This document shows, piece by piece, positions 26,612 through 35,289 of a stretch of 64,000 nucleotides of DNA (position 1 is the stretch's first letter; the number at the start of each line of letters is the position of its first letter). The notes beneath the pieces are model-generated. The model saw nothing but the letters and a program-made list of their open reading frames with translations, was not told where the DNA came from and did no database searches. The position numbers and the translations under genes are program-made. The stretch is from Azophilus sp965247035 (GTDB lineage Bacteria > Pseudomonadota > Gammaproteobacteria > Pseudomonadales > Azotimanducaceae), in NCBI GenBank assembly GCA_965247035.1, contig CBDFGJ010000001.1, positions 1 to 64,000 of the forward strand, written 5' to 3'.

Positions 26612-28807
26612 TTAGAACAGGTTGAGGATGCGGCTGTACTTCAGGGTTATCTCGCGGCGCGGGCTGCCGCTGAAGCCCCGGTCGTCAAGTTCATTGTAGA
26701 CGAGGTAGAGCCCGGCGTTGGCCGTTTGCAGCCAAGCGAAGCGCAGGTTGGTGGCGATGACGTCATTGTGGTCGTTATATTGAACCAGCGCCTGCAGGGA
26801 GATGCTTGGCGTAAAGGAGTAGGTGGCGCGCAGGCCGCCGACGTTGACCTTGAAGTCGCCGCTCGGCAGACTGAAGTCGTTGTAGGTCCAGTTCAGTTCG
26901 GAAGTGAATTTCTCGCCGATGCGGTAGCGCAAGCTGGGTTCGATCTGGTTGCGGTCGCCGCCGAAGCGCCCGCCGATTCTCGAACGCAGGATAAGGCTTA
27001 GCGGCTTGGCCTCATCGGTTGAGAAGACCAACTGAAGCTCTTGGTGGTTGTAACTGCCGCTGGGCACCACCACGCCCTCAACGATTTCAAAGGGTTCACG
27101 GACGCCCTCATGGGAGACGTTCACCCCCGTATGGATCTCTAGGCCAGACTCCCACTCCCAGTGGTTGTCGATGTGCAAAAACATGGATTCGTGATAGCCA
27201 TCGTCGTAACTCCAGTGATTGCTGAAGAAGATGTGGGGTCGCAGTTCGTGCAGTCCCCAAAGGTTTTCCGGGCGAATGAAGCGGAATAGCAGCCCAGTGG
27301 CCCTGCGGTAGGCTCGCCGGGCGAGGAAACCCACCTCCGGGTTGAAGTTGTCCGCCACCTCCGTGTAGGAGAAGCCGTGCGCCCATTTCTCCGAGCGGTA
27401 GTCGCCGCGCAAGCTGAAGGCGTGGTCATCGCCGTCAAGGTGCGGCGAATCGGTCTTTGCCAACCAAGTGGACAAAAGAGTGTTCTCGCCGATGCCAAGC
27501 CGCCCATCAATGGCGTAGGCGCGATTGTAGTCGTCCGATGCCGCCGCTTCGTGGCCGCCTTCGCCCTTGCGGTTGGTGAACAGAGCGCCGATGGATGAGC
27601 GATTGCCGAGTTCCTGGTTGACCCGGACCACTGAGTAGTCGTTGCGCGGCGCCATCCCCGCCAAGGCTTCGGAGCGCATGTGCAAAAGCCCCAAGTTGGT
27701 GCGGCCGCCGACCTTGCCGGACAGACGGACGCCGCCCGTGATGGGTATTGGGCTGCCGTTGTCGCTGATGCCGATGCGGCGGCTGAAGAACAGTTCCACC
27801 TCCTCGGGATTGCCCACGTTGAACTGATCGGCGTTCTCCAGAAAGAACGAGCGCTTCTCGGCGAAAAAGAGTCTGAACCGATTCAAATTGACTTGAATTT
27901 CATCGGCCTCCACCTGAGCGAAATCCGTGTTGTAGGTGGCGTCTAGGGTTAGGCTTGGGGTGATGGAGTACTTGACGTCCGCGCCGAACTCCGAGTCCGT
28001 TTTGGTGCCGTTGATGGATGGGCCGCCACGAGCAACCTTGCTGAGGCCGTAGGGAATGACCTTCAGGTTCCGTTGCGGCGGCGTGTGCAGCCCATCGACC
28101 GTGCCGGCCTCGGAGATCCGATGCAGACTATGCTGGCGCGGCAGGGGCGACCAATAAACCTCCTCATTGTTGCGCCGGATGTTGCGCTGAAAGTTGACCC
28201 CCCAGGACTGCACCTGGCCTCGGCCGTAGCGCAGGGAGGTGAAGGGAATGCGAAATTCCGCGCTCCAGCCGTAGTCGCCGGTCTTCGCCGCCACGGACCA
28301 ACTCGTGTCCCAATTCAGGTTCTGCCCACCGCCGAAGACGGAGTTTCCGGTCCGCCCTTCGCGGATGACTTGGCCATCATATTCGATGCCGGCGGGGTTA
28401 GTGCCGAACACAAATCCGTTCTGGCGGTCATGGAAGGTGTCCAGGACGACTTGAAAGCTGTCCGTGTCCTGCAGGCTGCTGTCGCGCCGGCTGTCGGCTA
28501 TGATGATCCTGTCCGGCTCATCGTCATAGCAAACCACCCCTATATGGAGCGCTGTGTCCGTGAAGCCAATGTAGGCTTTGGTTTTTTGCGTGGCCGGCTC
28601 CCCTTCGTTCGGCTTGGTTTGGATGAAGCCGGTGGCGGCGGTCAATCCGCGCCAAGCGGGGTCAGCCAAAACTTCCCCGTCTATGGTCGGCTCTGTTGCA
28701 AGCTCCGATGCAAGCAGGCTCGGGGGAGCGGCGTTGGCCGAGGCGTCTGCGAGCAGCCAAGCCGCCAGCATTGCTCGTCCCGTTCGCATCCGGTTGGAGG
28801 CGGCCAT
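26612..28807 (-). CDS. DUF5916 protein: family 9 carbohydrate-binding-like domain plus outer-membrane barrel, 731 aa
   Basis: Signal peptide at the N terminus (to about SANAAPP). Residues about 35-235 resemble the family 9 carbohydrate-binding-like domain (EPTIDGEVLADPAWRGL ... AYIGFTDTALHIGVVCYDDE, WSAEFRIPFTSLRYG). The rest is DUF5916: strands typical of an outer-membrane beta barrel (FFAEKRSFFLENADQF is a family hallmark) ending in a C-terminal Phe. Such proteins sit in the outer membrane and are linked by context to polymer or glycan use, but the function is unproven. An ATG six codons later (28789) would also serve as start. Confidence 0.88.
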   Translation of the reverse strand: MAASNRMRTGRAMLAAWLLADASANAAPPSLLASELATEPTIDGEVLADPAWRGLTAATGFIQTKPNEGEPATQKTKAYIGFTDTALHIGVVCYDDEPDRIIIADSRRDSSLQDTDSFQVVLDTFHDRQNGFVFGTNPAGIEYDGQVIREGRTGNSVFGGGQNLNWDTSWSVAAKTGDYGWSAEFRIPFTSLRYGRGQVQSWGVNFQRNIRRNNEEVYWSPLPRQHSLHRISEAGTVDGLHTPPQRNLKVIPYGLSKVARGGPSINGTKTDSEFGADVKYSITPSLTLDATYNTDFAQVEADEIQVNLNRFRLFFAEKRSFFLENADQFNVGNPEEVELFFSRRIGISDNGSPIPITGGVRLSGKVGGRTNLGLLHMRSEALAGMAPRNDYSVVRVNQELGNRSSIGALFTNRKGEGGHEAAASDDYNRAYAIDGRLGIGENTLLSTWLAKTDSPHLDGDDHAFSLRGDYRSEKWAHGFSYTEVADNFNPEVGFLARRAYRRATGLLFRFIRPENLWGLHELRPHIFFSNHWSYDDGYHESMFLHIDNHWEWESGLEIHTGVNVSHEGVREPFEIVEGVVVPSGSYNHQELQLVFSTDEAKPLSLILRSRIGGRFGGDRNQIEPSLRYRIGEKFTSELNWTYNDFSLPSGDFKVNVGGLRATYSFTPSISLQALVQYNDHNDVIATNLRFAWLQTANAGLYLVYNELDDRGFSGSPRREITLKYSRILNLF

Positions 28808-28828
28808 TTCAGGCGCCCGCCTTGCGTT

Positions 28829-29284
28829 CTAACGGCTGAGCGAGAAGGTGACCAGGACAGCGTTGGCGGCAGCCTGCTGCAACTGCTGCGGGGACGGTGC
28901 CGAACCGCGCTTCACGGCGATGCCGTGGTAGGCTGCATCGGTTGGGAAGTACGCCAGCATTCGGCGCAGCAACACTTCCGTTTGCGCGGTGTCGTCCGGT
29001 AGCGCTTGGGCCATGGCGTTGACTCGCTGGCCGGCGAGTTGCAGCGCCACGGCGGTGGGTCGGCGGAAATTTGGCCACCAGAGGACTTCCCGACCCGTCA
29101 GGCAAACTACGACGCCGTCGCCGCCGCGCAGGTAGCGCACTGGCGTGCATAGGTGCCGTCCGGTTTTGGTGCCGGTGAAGTAGATCAACATGATGCTGCC
29201 GCTCATGACGCCGTGCAGCGGCGAGTTCAGGAGCACCTGCATGACCCGGTTGATAAGCGGGAACAATGGCTCTGGTACGCGCAT
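28829..29284 (-). CDS. Deazaflavin-dependent nitroreductase-family protein (DDN/DUF385-like), 151 aa
   Basis: The core YFTGTKTGRHLCTPVRYLR near residue 35, followed by VVCLTG and WWPNFRR, fits the split-beta-barrel family of F420/flavin-binding reductases. These use deazaflavin or flavin to reduce varied substrates. Length is normal. It ends 21 bp before the next minus-strand gene start and is likely in the same transcript block. The substrate cannot be told, and F420 use is not shown by the sequence. Confidence 0.75.
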   Translation of the reverse strand: MRVPEPLFPLINRVMQVLLNSPLHGVMSGSIMLIYFTGTKTGRHLCTPVRYLRGGDGVVVCLTGREVLWWPNFRRPTAVALQLAGQRVNAMAQALPDDTAQTEVLLRRMLAYFPTDAAYHGIAVKRGSAPSPQQLQQAAANAVLVTFSLSR

Positions 29285-29352
29285 GATGGGGAACGATGCT
29301 GTTTCCTTATATCGTTGTCGGCCGGCGGGGCCGATCCGAGGTGGCGCTGCGC

Positions 29353-30135
29353 TCAGCCGTCGTTCAAGGGCTTGGTCAGTTTGTAGAGCACGCGGTCCGT
29401 TTTGCCCCGAATGGCGGGGTCGAAGACCATCGTGGTGTGGTCATCATCAGCGTTGCTCAGCAGTTCGGATGAGGTCAGTTCAAACCCCGCGTTTTGAATG
29501 ATGGGCAGCGCGGTCTCCACATTGAGCCGGTGCAGTTTGGTGTTGTCTTGGTCCGGCTCGCCATAGTGGTCGATCAGACCGAGGACGCCGCCTGGCTTCA
29601 GCAAGGTCTTGACGGCGGCAAGGAATGCGGACGCCACCTCGTCACCTCCGGGCCGGTTGTGGAGGTCGTGAAAGTTCAGCGCCGTAATGGCGGCGTCAAG
29701 CGAACCGGGCATGAGGCCGGTGTCCTCTAGGTCCCGGTCCAAGCGCACCACGTTACCTAGGCGATTGCCCGCCAGACGGGCGCTGATCTCTTTGTCGTAG
29801 GCTCCGTCTCGGAATTGCAGGATTATCGGCGGATTCTGTGCATAGACCGTTCCCTCGGCCTCCACGGCAATGGACAGGACTTCCGTGTACCAGCCGCCAG
29901 AGGCGATCAGGTCCATCACGGTCATGCCGTTGCCGATGCTGAGCCAAGCAAGCACTTCGGCCGGCTTGCGGCCCGCATCTCGGGCGCGATCATCCTCGGA
30001 GCGGGTTGCTGCAGCCAGATCGGCGGCCAAGTCCGCGTTGGCGGGCAGCGCCAAGGCAACCAAGGCGGAAAAAACCACTGCTCGGGCAATGCTTGAGGAC
30101 ACGGATGGGACGCAACGCGCAGTCAGTGGCTTCAT
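29353..30135 (-). CDS. Exported SAM-dependent methyltransferase-like protein, 260 aa
   Basis: ATG 30135 (GAAGGA about 8 nt upstream) gives an N-terminal signal-like segment (IARAVVFSALVALALPANA). The mature part has a class I methyltransferase pattern: GMTVMDLIASGGWYTEVL (motif I region), LDAAITALNFHDLH and LKPGGVLGLIDHYGE. Exported predicted methyltransferases of this kind are common in Proteobacteria but their substrates are unknown. A perfect 14-bp palindrome 40 bp upstream may be an operator. Confidence 0.8.
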   Translation of the reverse strand: MKPLTARCVPSVSSSIARAVVFSALVALALPANADLAADLAAATRSEDDRARDAGRKPAEVLAWLSIGNGMTVMDLIASGGWYTEVLSIAVEAEGTVYAQNPPIILQFRDGAYDKEISARLAGNRLGNVVRLDRDLEDTGLMPGSLDAAITALNFHDLHNRPGGDEVASAFLAAVKTLLKPGGVLGLIDHYGEPDQDNTKLHRLNVETALPIIQNAGFELTSSELLSNADDDHTTMVFDPAIRGKTDRVLYKLTKPLNDG

Positions 30136-30174
30136 ATGCAATCCTTCAAATGCTCGATGGTGTCCGGTTGGAAT

Positions 30175-30188
30175 TGTACAATTGTACA
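30175..30188. promoter_or_regulatory. Perfect palindrome TGTACAATTGTACA, putative repressor operator
   Basis: Fourteen bases of perfect dyad symmetry, 40 bp before the methyltransferase start and just after the acyl-CoA synthetase gene. The shape fits GntR- or TetR-type operators. No regulator gene is adjacent. Confidence 0.45.
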
Positions 30189-30242
30189 CCTGAAAAGCCT
30201 GCCGACGAGCGCCCACAGCCCGCAGGCAAGGCGTGAGGGAAT

Positions 30243-31796
30243 TCACACAATGCGCGAGCCGGTCCTTCCCCAATAACGGTCCTTAATCAACCGCTTGTAC
30301 AGCTTGCCAGTGGGCAGGCGCGGCAGTTGTTCGGTGAAGTCGATGCTCTTGGGGCATTTGTAGTGGGCGATGCGCTCCTTGGCGTAAGCCAGCAACTCAT
30401 CGGCCAACTCATCATCGGCGGCGACCTCTGGGCTGGGTTGCACCACCGCCCTCACTTCCTCGCCCATCTCTTCGTTCGGTACGCCCACCACGGCCACGTC
30501 AGCCACCTTTGGGTGCATGATGAGCGCATCCTCAATTTCCTGGGGATAGATGTTGATGCCGCCGCTGATAATCATGAAGGTGGCGCGGTCGGTCAGGTAA
30601 AGAAAGCCATCGTCATCAACGTAACCTATGTCCCCAAGGGCGGTCCAGTTGGGGTGGTGGGGGTGTTGGGCCTCCTTGGTCTTGGACGGGTCCTTCAAGT
30701 ACTGGAACGACATTTCCGGCAGTTCGAAGTAAACGATGCCGGATACGCCGTTAGGCAGTTCCTCGCCCTGCTCGTCGCAAATGTGGATGATGCCTAGGAT
30801 TGATCTCCCCACGGTGCCCGGATGGGCTAGCCATTCCTCCGGCGCGGCGTGGGTGAAGCCGTTGAGCTCGGTGGCGCCGTAGTACTCGTAGATGATGGGC
30901 CCCCACCAATCCAGCATGTGCTGCTTGACGCCCAGCGGACAGGGTGCAGCGGCGTGGATGGCGACCCGGTGCGAGGAAAGGTCATAGCCTTGGCGTTGCT
31001 CCTGGGGTAGCTTTAGCATCCGGCTGAACATGGTTGGCACCCACTGGCTGTGCGTCACCCTATGGTCTTGAATGGCCTTCAATGCCGCTGCTTCGTCAAA
31101 GCGCGGCATCATCACCACGGTGCCGCCCAGGGTTTGGGTGGCGGTGCAGAATGAGACCGGGGCGGAGTGGTACAGGGGGGCAGGGGAGAGGTACACAGTA
31201 TTCTCATCAAAGCCCCACAACATCTGCTGCAAGCCCCCCACCGGCCCAGCGTCCTCATGCACCTTGTGGTCGGGCAACGGTCGATAGATGCCCTTGGGCC
31301 GTCCCGTCGTGCCGGAGCTGTAGAGCATGAAGCTGCCCATGGGTTCGTCGGCGAGATTGTCCGCTGGGTAAGTCTCCACCGCCGCCTCATAAGGTTCAAA
31401 GCCGTCCACTGCGCCGTCCGTCATCAGCCAGATGCGGCAGTTTGGCGCTTCAGGCGGCAGTTCAGCCGCCACGTCGCCCAAGTAGTTGGAAGCCACCAGC
31501 ACTTGGGATTCGCTGTTGTGGATGATATAGCCGGCTTCCTCCGCCGTGAGGTAGCGATTCACCGTGGTCAGATACAGGCCCGAACGCAGCGCCGCCCAAA
31601 CCACCTCAAAGTAACGTAGGTTGTTCTCCATGAAAATGGCGATATGGTCGCCGCGCCGCAGCCCTCGCACCCGTAGCAGTTGAGCCAGTCGATTGGAGCG
31701 CTCGTTCAGTTCGCCGTAGCTGAGGGTTTCTCCGGTGGCCGCATGAATGACGGCCGGTTTGTTCGGGCACTCAAGCCCCCACTTGCCGGGATACAT
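30243..31796 (-). CDS. Acyl-CoA synthetase (AMP-dependent ligase), 517 aa
   Basis: Activates a carboxylic acid to acyl-CoA through an acyl-adenylate. The P-loop is YSSGTTGRPKG (about residue 160). Later motifs are EYYGATELNG, DIGYVDDDGFLYLTDR and the hinge IISGGINIYPQEIE; the catalytic lysine is in RLPTGKLYKR near the C terminus. Length is normal. ATG follows the stop of the luciferase-like gene by 2 bp, so the two are one operon. Chain length is not readable; nearby enoyl-CoA hydratases and an acyl-CoA dehydrogenase in the window suggest fatty or aromatic acid catabolism. Confidence 0.92.
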   Translation of the reverse strand: MYPGKWGLECPNKPAVIHAATGETLSYGELNERSNRLAQLLRVRGLRRGDHIAIFMENNLRYFEVVWAALRSGLYLTTVNRYLTAEEAGYIIHNSESQVLVASNYLGDVAAELPPEAPNCRIWLMTDGAVDGFEPYEAAVETYPADNLADEPMGSFMLYSSGTTGRPKGIYRPLPDHKVHEDAGPVGGLQQMLWGFDENTVYLSPAPLYHSAPVSFCTATQTLGGTVVMMPRFDEAAALKAIQDHRVTHSQWVPTMFSRMLKLPQEQRQGYDLSSHRVAIHAAAPCPLGVKQHMLDWWGPIIYEYYGATELNGFTHAAPEEWLAHPGTVGRSILGIIHICDEQGEELPNGVSGIVYFELPEMSFQYLKDPSKTKEAQHPHHPNWTALGDIGYVDDDGFLYLTDRATFMIISGGINIYPQEIEDALIMHPKVADVAVVGVPNEEMGEEVRAVVQPSPEVAADDELADELLAYAKERIAHYKCPKSIDFTEQLPRLPTGKLYKRLIKDRYWGRTGSRIV

Positions 31797-31798
31797 GC

Positions 31799-32863
31799 TC
31801 AGCTCGCCTGGCGTTCAGGGTCGGCGTTCAGGTTTGCGCACTCGGCGGCGAAGCGGACCGCCTGCTCATCGCCGCCGATGGTCAAGCCGGTGAGGCCGGA
31901 ATCCTCCCAAGTGCGAAAACGGCGGCGAATGCGCTCCTTCGGCCCCACCAAGGTGCCTTGGTCGACGAATTCATCCGGCACGGCGGCAATAGCTTCGTCT
32001 TTGCGCTTGGCCAAGTACAGTTCCTGGATTCTGTTCGCCGCTTCACCGAAGCCGCGGCGAACCATCATTTCCTTGTGGAAATTCTTGTTTTTGTGGCCCA
32101 TGCCGCCCACGTACAGGGCGATGCCCGGCTTCAAGCGGCTAAGCGCCTGCTGCACCGCTGTTGCTTTATCCTCCGTCAAAATCATCTGCGTGCCCGCTTG
32201 TGCTTCGAAGCCGGCGCGGGACTTGCCGCCCCGTTCCAATCCCTGGTCGATCCAGTCTTGGTACAGGTGGGCGGACTCCGGCACAAAGCCCAGGGGCAGC
32301 CAGCCATCGGCAATTTCCGCGGTCAGGCGCACCGTGCTCTCCATGCCCGTGCCAAGCCAGATGGGAATGTCCGGGTTGGTGTGCATGATGGACTTCAACG
32401 GCTTGCCCACGTTCAGGGCGCCGGTGCCGGTGTAGGGCAGGCTGATCTCCTTGCCGTCGTGGGTGACGGGCGCCTCCCGCGCCCAGATCTTCTTCATGAT
32501 GGACACGTAGTCCTTCAGCCGATAGTAAGGCCGCCCCCAAGGCTGGCCGTACCAACCCTCAACAATTTGCGGGCCGGAGACGCCGATGCCGCAGATGGCT
32601 CGATTGCCGCCCGCCAGTTGATCCAGGGTGGCCATAGCCATGGCGGCGTTGGCGGGGGAGCGTGCGGCGAGTTGAATGACGGCTGTGCCGAGGCGAATGC
32701 GGTTGGTGTGCGCGGCAATGTAGGCTAAGGGGGTGATGGCGTCCGAGCCGTAAGCCTCCGCGGTCCACACTGAGTCGTAGCCCAGTCGTTCGGCGAGTTG
32801 CACCGTCTTGATCGGCAGCGAAAGCTGAGCACCCGAATAGCCGAGCGTTAATCCAAGTTTCAT
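31799..32863 (-). CDS. Luciferase-like (LLM class) flavin/F420-dependent oxidoreductase, 354 aa
   Basis: TIM-barrel family signatures: M-K-L-G-L-T-L-G-Y-S-G start, AERLGYDSVWTAEAYGSDA, RIRLGTAVIQLAARSPANAAM, GVSGPQIVEGWYG and IPIWLGTGMESTVRL. These match the LLM class F420-dependent oxidoreductases, though some members use FMN. It is the first gene of the operon with the acyl-CoA synthetase downstream. A role in oxidation of an acyl or alcohol substrate is inference. Confidence 0.88.
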   Translation of the reverse strand: MKLGLTLGYSGAQLSLPIKTVQLAERLGYDSVWTAEAYGSDAITPLAYIAAHTNRIRLGTAVIQLAARSPANAAMAMATLDQLAGGNRAICGIGVSGPQIVEGWYGQPWGRPYYRLKDYVSIMKKIWAREAPVTHDGKEISLPYTGTGALNVGKPLKSIMHTNPDIPIWLGTGMESTVRLTAEIADGWLPLGFVPESAHLYQDWIDQGLERGGKSRAGFEAQAGTQMILTEDKATAVQQALSRLKPGIALYVGGMGHKNKNFHKEMMVRRGFGEAANRIQELYLAKRKDEAIAAVPDEFVDQGTLVGPKERIRRRFRTWEDSGLTGLTIGGDEQAVRFAAECANLNADPERQAS

Positions 32864-32909
32864 GGCGTCCTCTGATTTTCTTGATGGCGGTGAAAGGTTA
32901 ACAAATGAT

Positions 32910-34769
32910 TCATGTCAAGTGCCCGTCCTTGGTTGTTGACAAGCTGTTCGGTGCTTGATTTGGCGGGAGGTCGGCGTCAGCCCCGTCTTGCGCCGCCTCA
33001 ATTCCGCTTTGAACCCGCTGCCCGGCTAGCCTGCGCATGGCTTCATCCGTGGTGAAGAAGACCTGACCGGTCAGCTCCCGCAACAACTTGCTGTCCTTTA
33101 TTTGCGCCATCACCCGCCCTTTGACCTCAGCGAGATGCAGCTTGATGCCGAGTTGGTTTAGATTATCGTTGAAGCGCGTCAGCATTTCGACGCCGGTGAC
33201 GTCGACGATGTTGACGGCGCTGCACACCAGAACGGCCTGATCCGTCCCCGGTCTGCTGCGAATCACCCGGTGCAGCTTGCTTTCGATGTATTGAGCGTTG
33301 GCGAAGTAGATGTTCTCGTCAATGCGCACGGCGGCGATGTGGTCGTGGGTCTCGACGTCATGCCGGCGCACGGCGCGAAAGCTCTCGGAGTCGCCGATGC
33401 GCCCCACTAGGGCGACGTGTGGGCGACTGGAGCGGCGCACAAAGAACGTGATTGAAAGCAGGACGCCCATGATCAGCCCGGTTTCCACGCCAAAAGTGAG
33501 CACCGTGACCAGGGTGACACCCTCAGTGATGCCATCCTCCCGGTAGAATTTCCAGTGGCGCAGGATGGACCTCAGGTCGATGAGCTTGACCACGGAGATG
33601 ATGACGACGGCCGCCAAGGTCGCCTGCGGCAAGGCGGCGAAAAGCGGCGTGAAGAACAGCAAGACGGCGACGATGACCACGGCGCAGACCAAGGAGCTGA
33701 CCGGCGTGCGGGCGCCGCAGTGATAGTTCACGCTGCTGCGGGAAAAACTGCCGGCTACCGGGGTGGCGCCAGTGAAGCCCGCCGCCAAGTTGGCCGCTCC
33801 CAAGGCGACGAGCTCTTGGGCGCCATCCAGTCGGCTGTGCTCCCGCTCCGCCATGCTGGTGCCGATGGTGTAGCTCTCGACGAAGGCGATGGCGGCGATC
33901 ACGGCTGACGATGGCATAAGCGCCAGCCACATCAAGGGATCTAACGGCGGCAGCGTGAAATTTGGCAATCCGCTCGGCACGAAGCCGGTGGTGGTGATGC
34001 CAAAGGTGGAATCAAGCTCAAATAAAACCACCAGTAGGCTGGCCAGCAAGAGCACCACGAGCGGGCCGGCCCGAGCGATGGCGGCGCGGCCGGGCAGGCG
34101 CGGCCAAGCTTTGCCGATGAGCGCTGCGCCATAGCGGGTGGCCAAATAGATCAGCACCAGGCTGCCGACGCCGAGCATCAGGGCGGCGAGGTTCAGGTTG
34201 GATAGGTCCCGCATCAGTGACCAGAGCTTGGCTGCCGGAATGCTGCCCTCTTGTTCAGGAATGCCGGTGAAGGCATTCAGTTGGCTGACGATGATGAGGA
34301 TGGCGGCGGCGTTGATGAAGCCGGTGATGACCGGGTGGCTGAACAAATGCACCATCCCGCCCATTTGGGTGATCCTGAGCAGCAGCAGGAACAACCCGGC
34401 CTCCAGGCAGATGACGACAACCACGCCCAGATGGTTGTTGTTGTAGTCCGGAGCATGTTGCCCAATGGCCGCTGCGACCATGAGCGCCGCCACCGCCACC
34501 GGCCCCACAACGAGATGGCGGGATGAGCCGAGTATCGTATAGACCACCATGGGCAGCAGACAGGCGTAAAGCCCGGCTTGAGGGGGCAGGCCGGCCAAAA
34601 AGGCGTAGGCGACGGCCTGCGGCACGGAGATGACGGCGACCACCAGTCCGGCGATGAGGTCGTCGTGAAAGTCACCGCGTCGGTAGTTTTGAAGAACGCC
34701 CAGCAAGGGTACATGGGAGCGCCATCCGTTGTGGCCGAAGTTGCCGCGAGCTGCTGAGCCGTCCTGCAT
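32910..34769 (-). CDS. SulP-family anion transporter with STAS domain, 619 aa
   Basis: Secondary transporter of sulfate, bicarbonate or related anions. The N-terminal part has the SulP signature (VVAVISVPQAVAYAFLAGLP ... AGLYACLLPMVVYTILG) and about 11-13 membrane segments to about residue 430. A C-terminal cytoplasmic STAS domain follows (about 465-580: IAAVRIDENIYFANAQYIES, LVCSAVNIVDVTGVEML). Length is normal. It precedes the luciferase-like gene by 47 bp on the same strand. Which anion is carried cannot be read. Confidence 0.93.
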   Translation of the reverse strand: MQDGSAARGNFGHNGWRSHVPLLGVLQNYRRGDFHDDLIAGLVVAVISVPQAVAYAFLAGLPPQAGLYACLLPMVVYTILGSSRHLVVGPVAVAALMVAAAIGQHAPDYNNNHLGVVVVICLEAGLFLLLLRITQMGGMVHLFSHPVITGFINAAAILIIVSQLNAFTGIPEQEGSIPAAKLWSLMRDLSNLNLAALMLGVGSLVLIYLATRYGAALIGKAWPRLPGRAAIARAGPLVVLLLASLLVVLFELDSTFGITTTGFVPSGLPNFTLPPLDPLMWLALMPSSAVIAAIAFVESYTIGTSMAEREHSRLDGAQELVALGAANLAAGFTGATPVAGSFSRSSVNYHCGARTPVSSLVCAVVIVAVLLFFTPLFAALPQATLAAVVIISVVKLIDLRSILRHWKFYREDGITEGVTLVTVLTFGVETGLIMGVLLSITFFVRRSSRPHVALVGRIGDSESFRAVRRHDVETHDHIAAVRIDENIYFANAQYIESKLHRVIRSRPGTDQAVLVCSAVNIVDVTGVEMLTRFNDNLNQLGIKLHLAEVKGRVMAQIKDSKLLRELTGQVFFTTDEAMRRLAGQRVQSGIEAAQDGADADLPPNQAPNSLSTTKDGHLT

Positions 34770-35289
34770 GAGCCTGATTATACTGATCCGCCCCGGCTTT
34801 TCCCTGACGGTGCCATCACCGCCTTAGCGCCCAAGACCGGCTCCCGGCATTCCAGCCCCATCATTTAGATGGCGCCTTCACAGATGATGGCGCAGAAGAC
34901 CAAAGACGGCATTTCCAAATTGGAGCAAGCAGCCAAATTGGAGCAAGCGTGACATGTCTACTTGAGACCGGTGCGAATTGAGTTGAATCTGCTTATTCCG
35001 GCCGGTGCCAAGATTTTGGCGAGGAGTTTGTGTTTTGGGCGGGTTTGCGGCCTGTCGCGGCCCTGAAACCTGCGCTCTCGGATGAATTCGGGCGGACCCC
35101 GCTCTTGGGCGGCCATCAACTCGATCCGATTGACCGCTTGCAGTAGGTTCAAGGTCGTCGCCTTGAAGCTCAGTGGGGATTTCGCAACAGTCGTTACTTT
35201 GCTTTGACACCTTGCTCGGTTGCCCTTGAGCATCCGTCCAGGAACCTTTAGCCTCAGCAGCAATTGAACTCGAAGCCCCGGATGAAGCG
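34770..35289. other. Intergenic region between divergent SulP and alcohol dehydrogenase genes
   Basis: Contains a 16-bp direct repeat CCAAATTGGAGCAAGC at 34914 and 34933. On the minus strand 34958-35263 stays open (about 101 codons from a TTG) with unrecognised basic sequence. I do not call it a gene, but it could be the remnant of a mobile element. Confidence 0.45.

Noticed and set aside
34958..35263. 101-codon minus-strand frame in the SulP/frmA gap
   Set aside because: TTG start, no recognised motif, another frame in the same DNA is equally open; may be a remnant but not supported.
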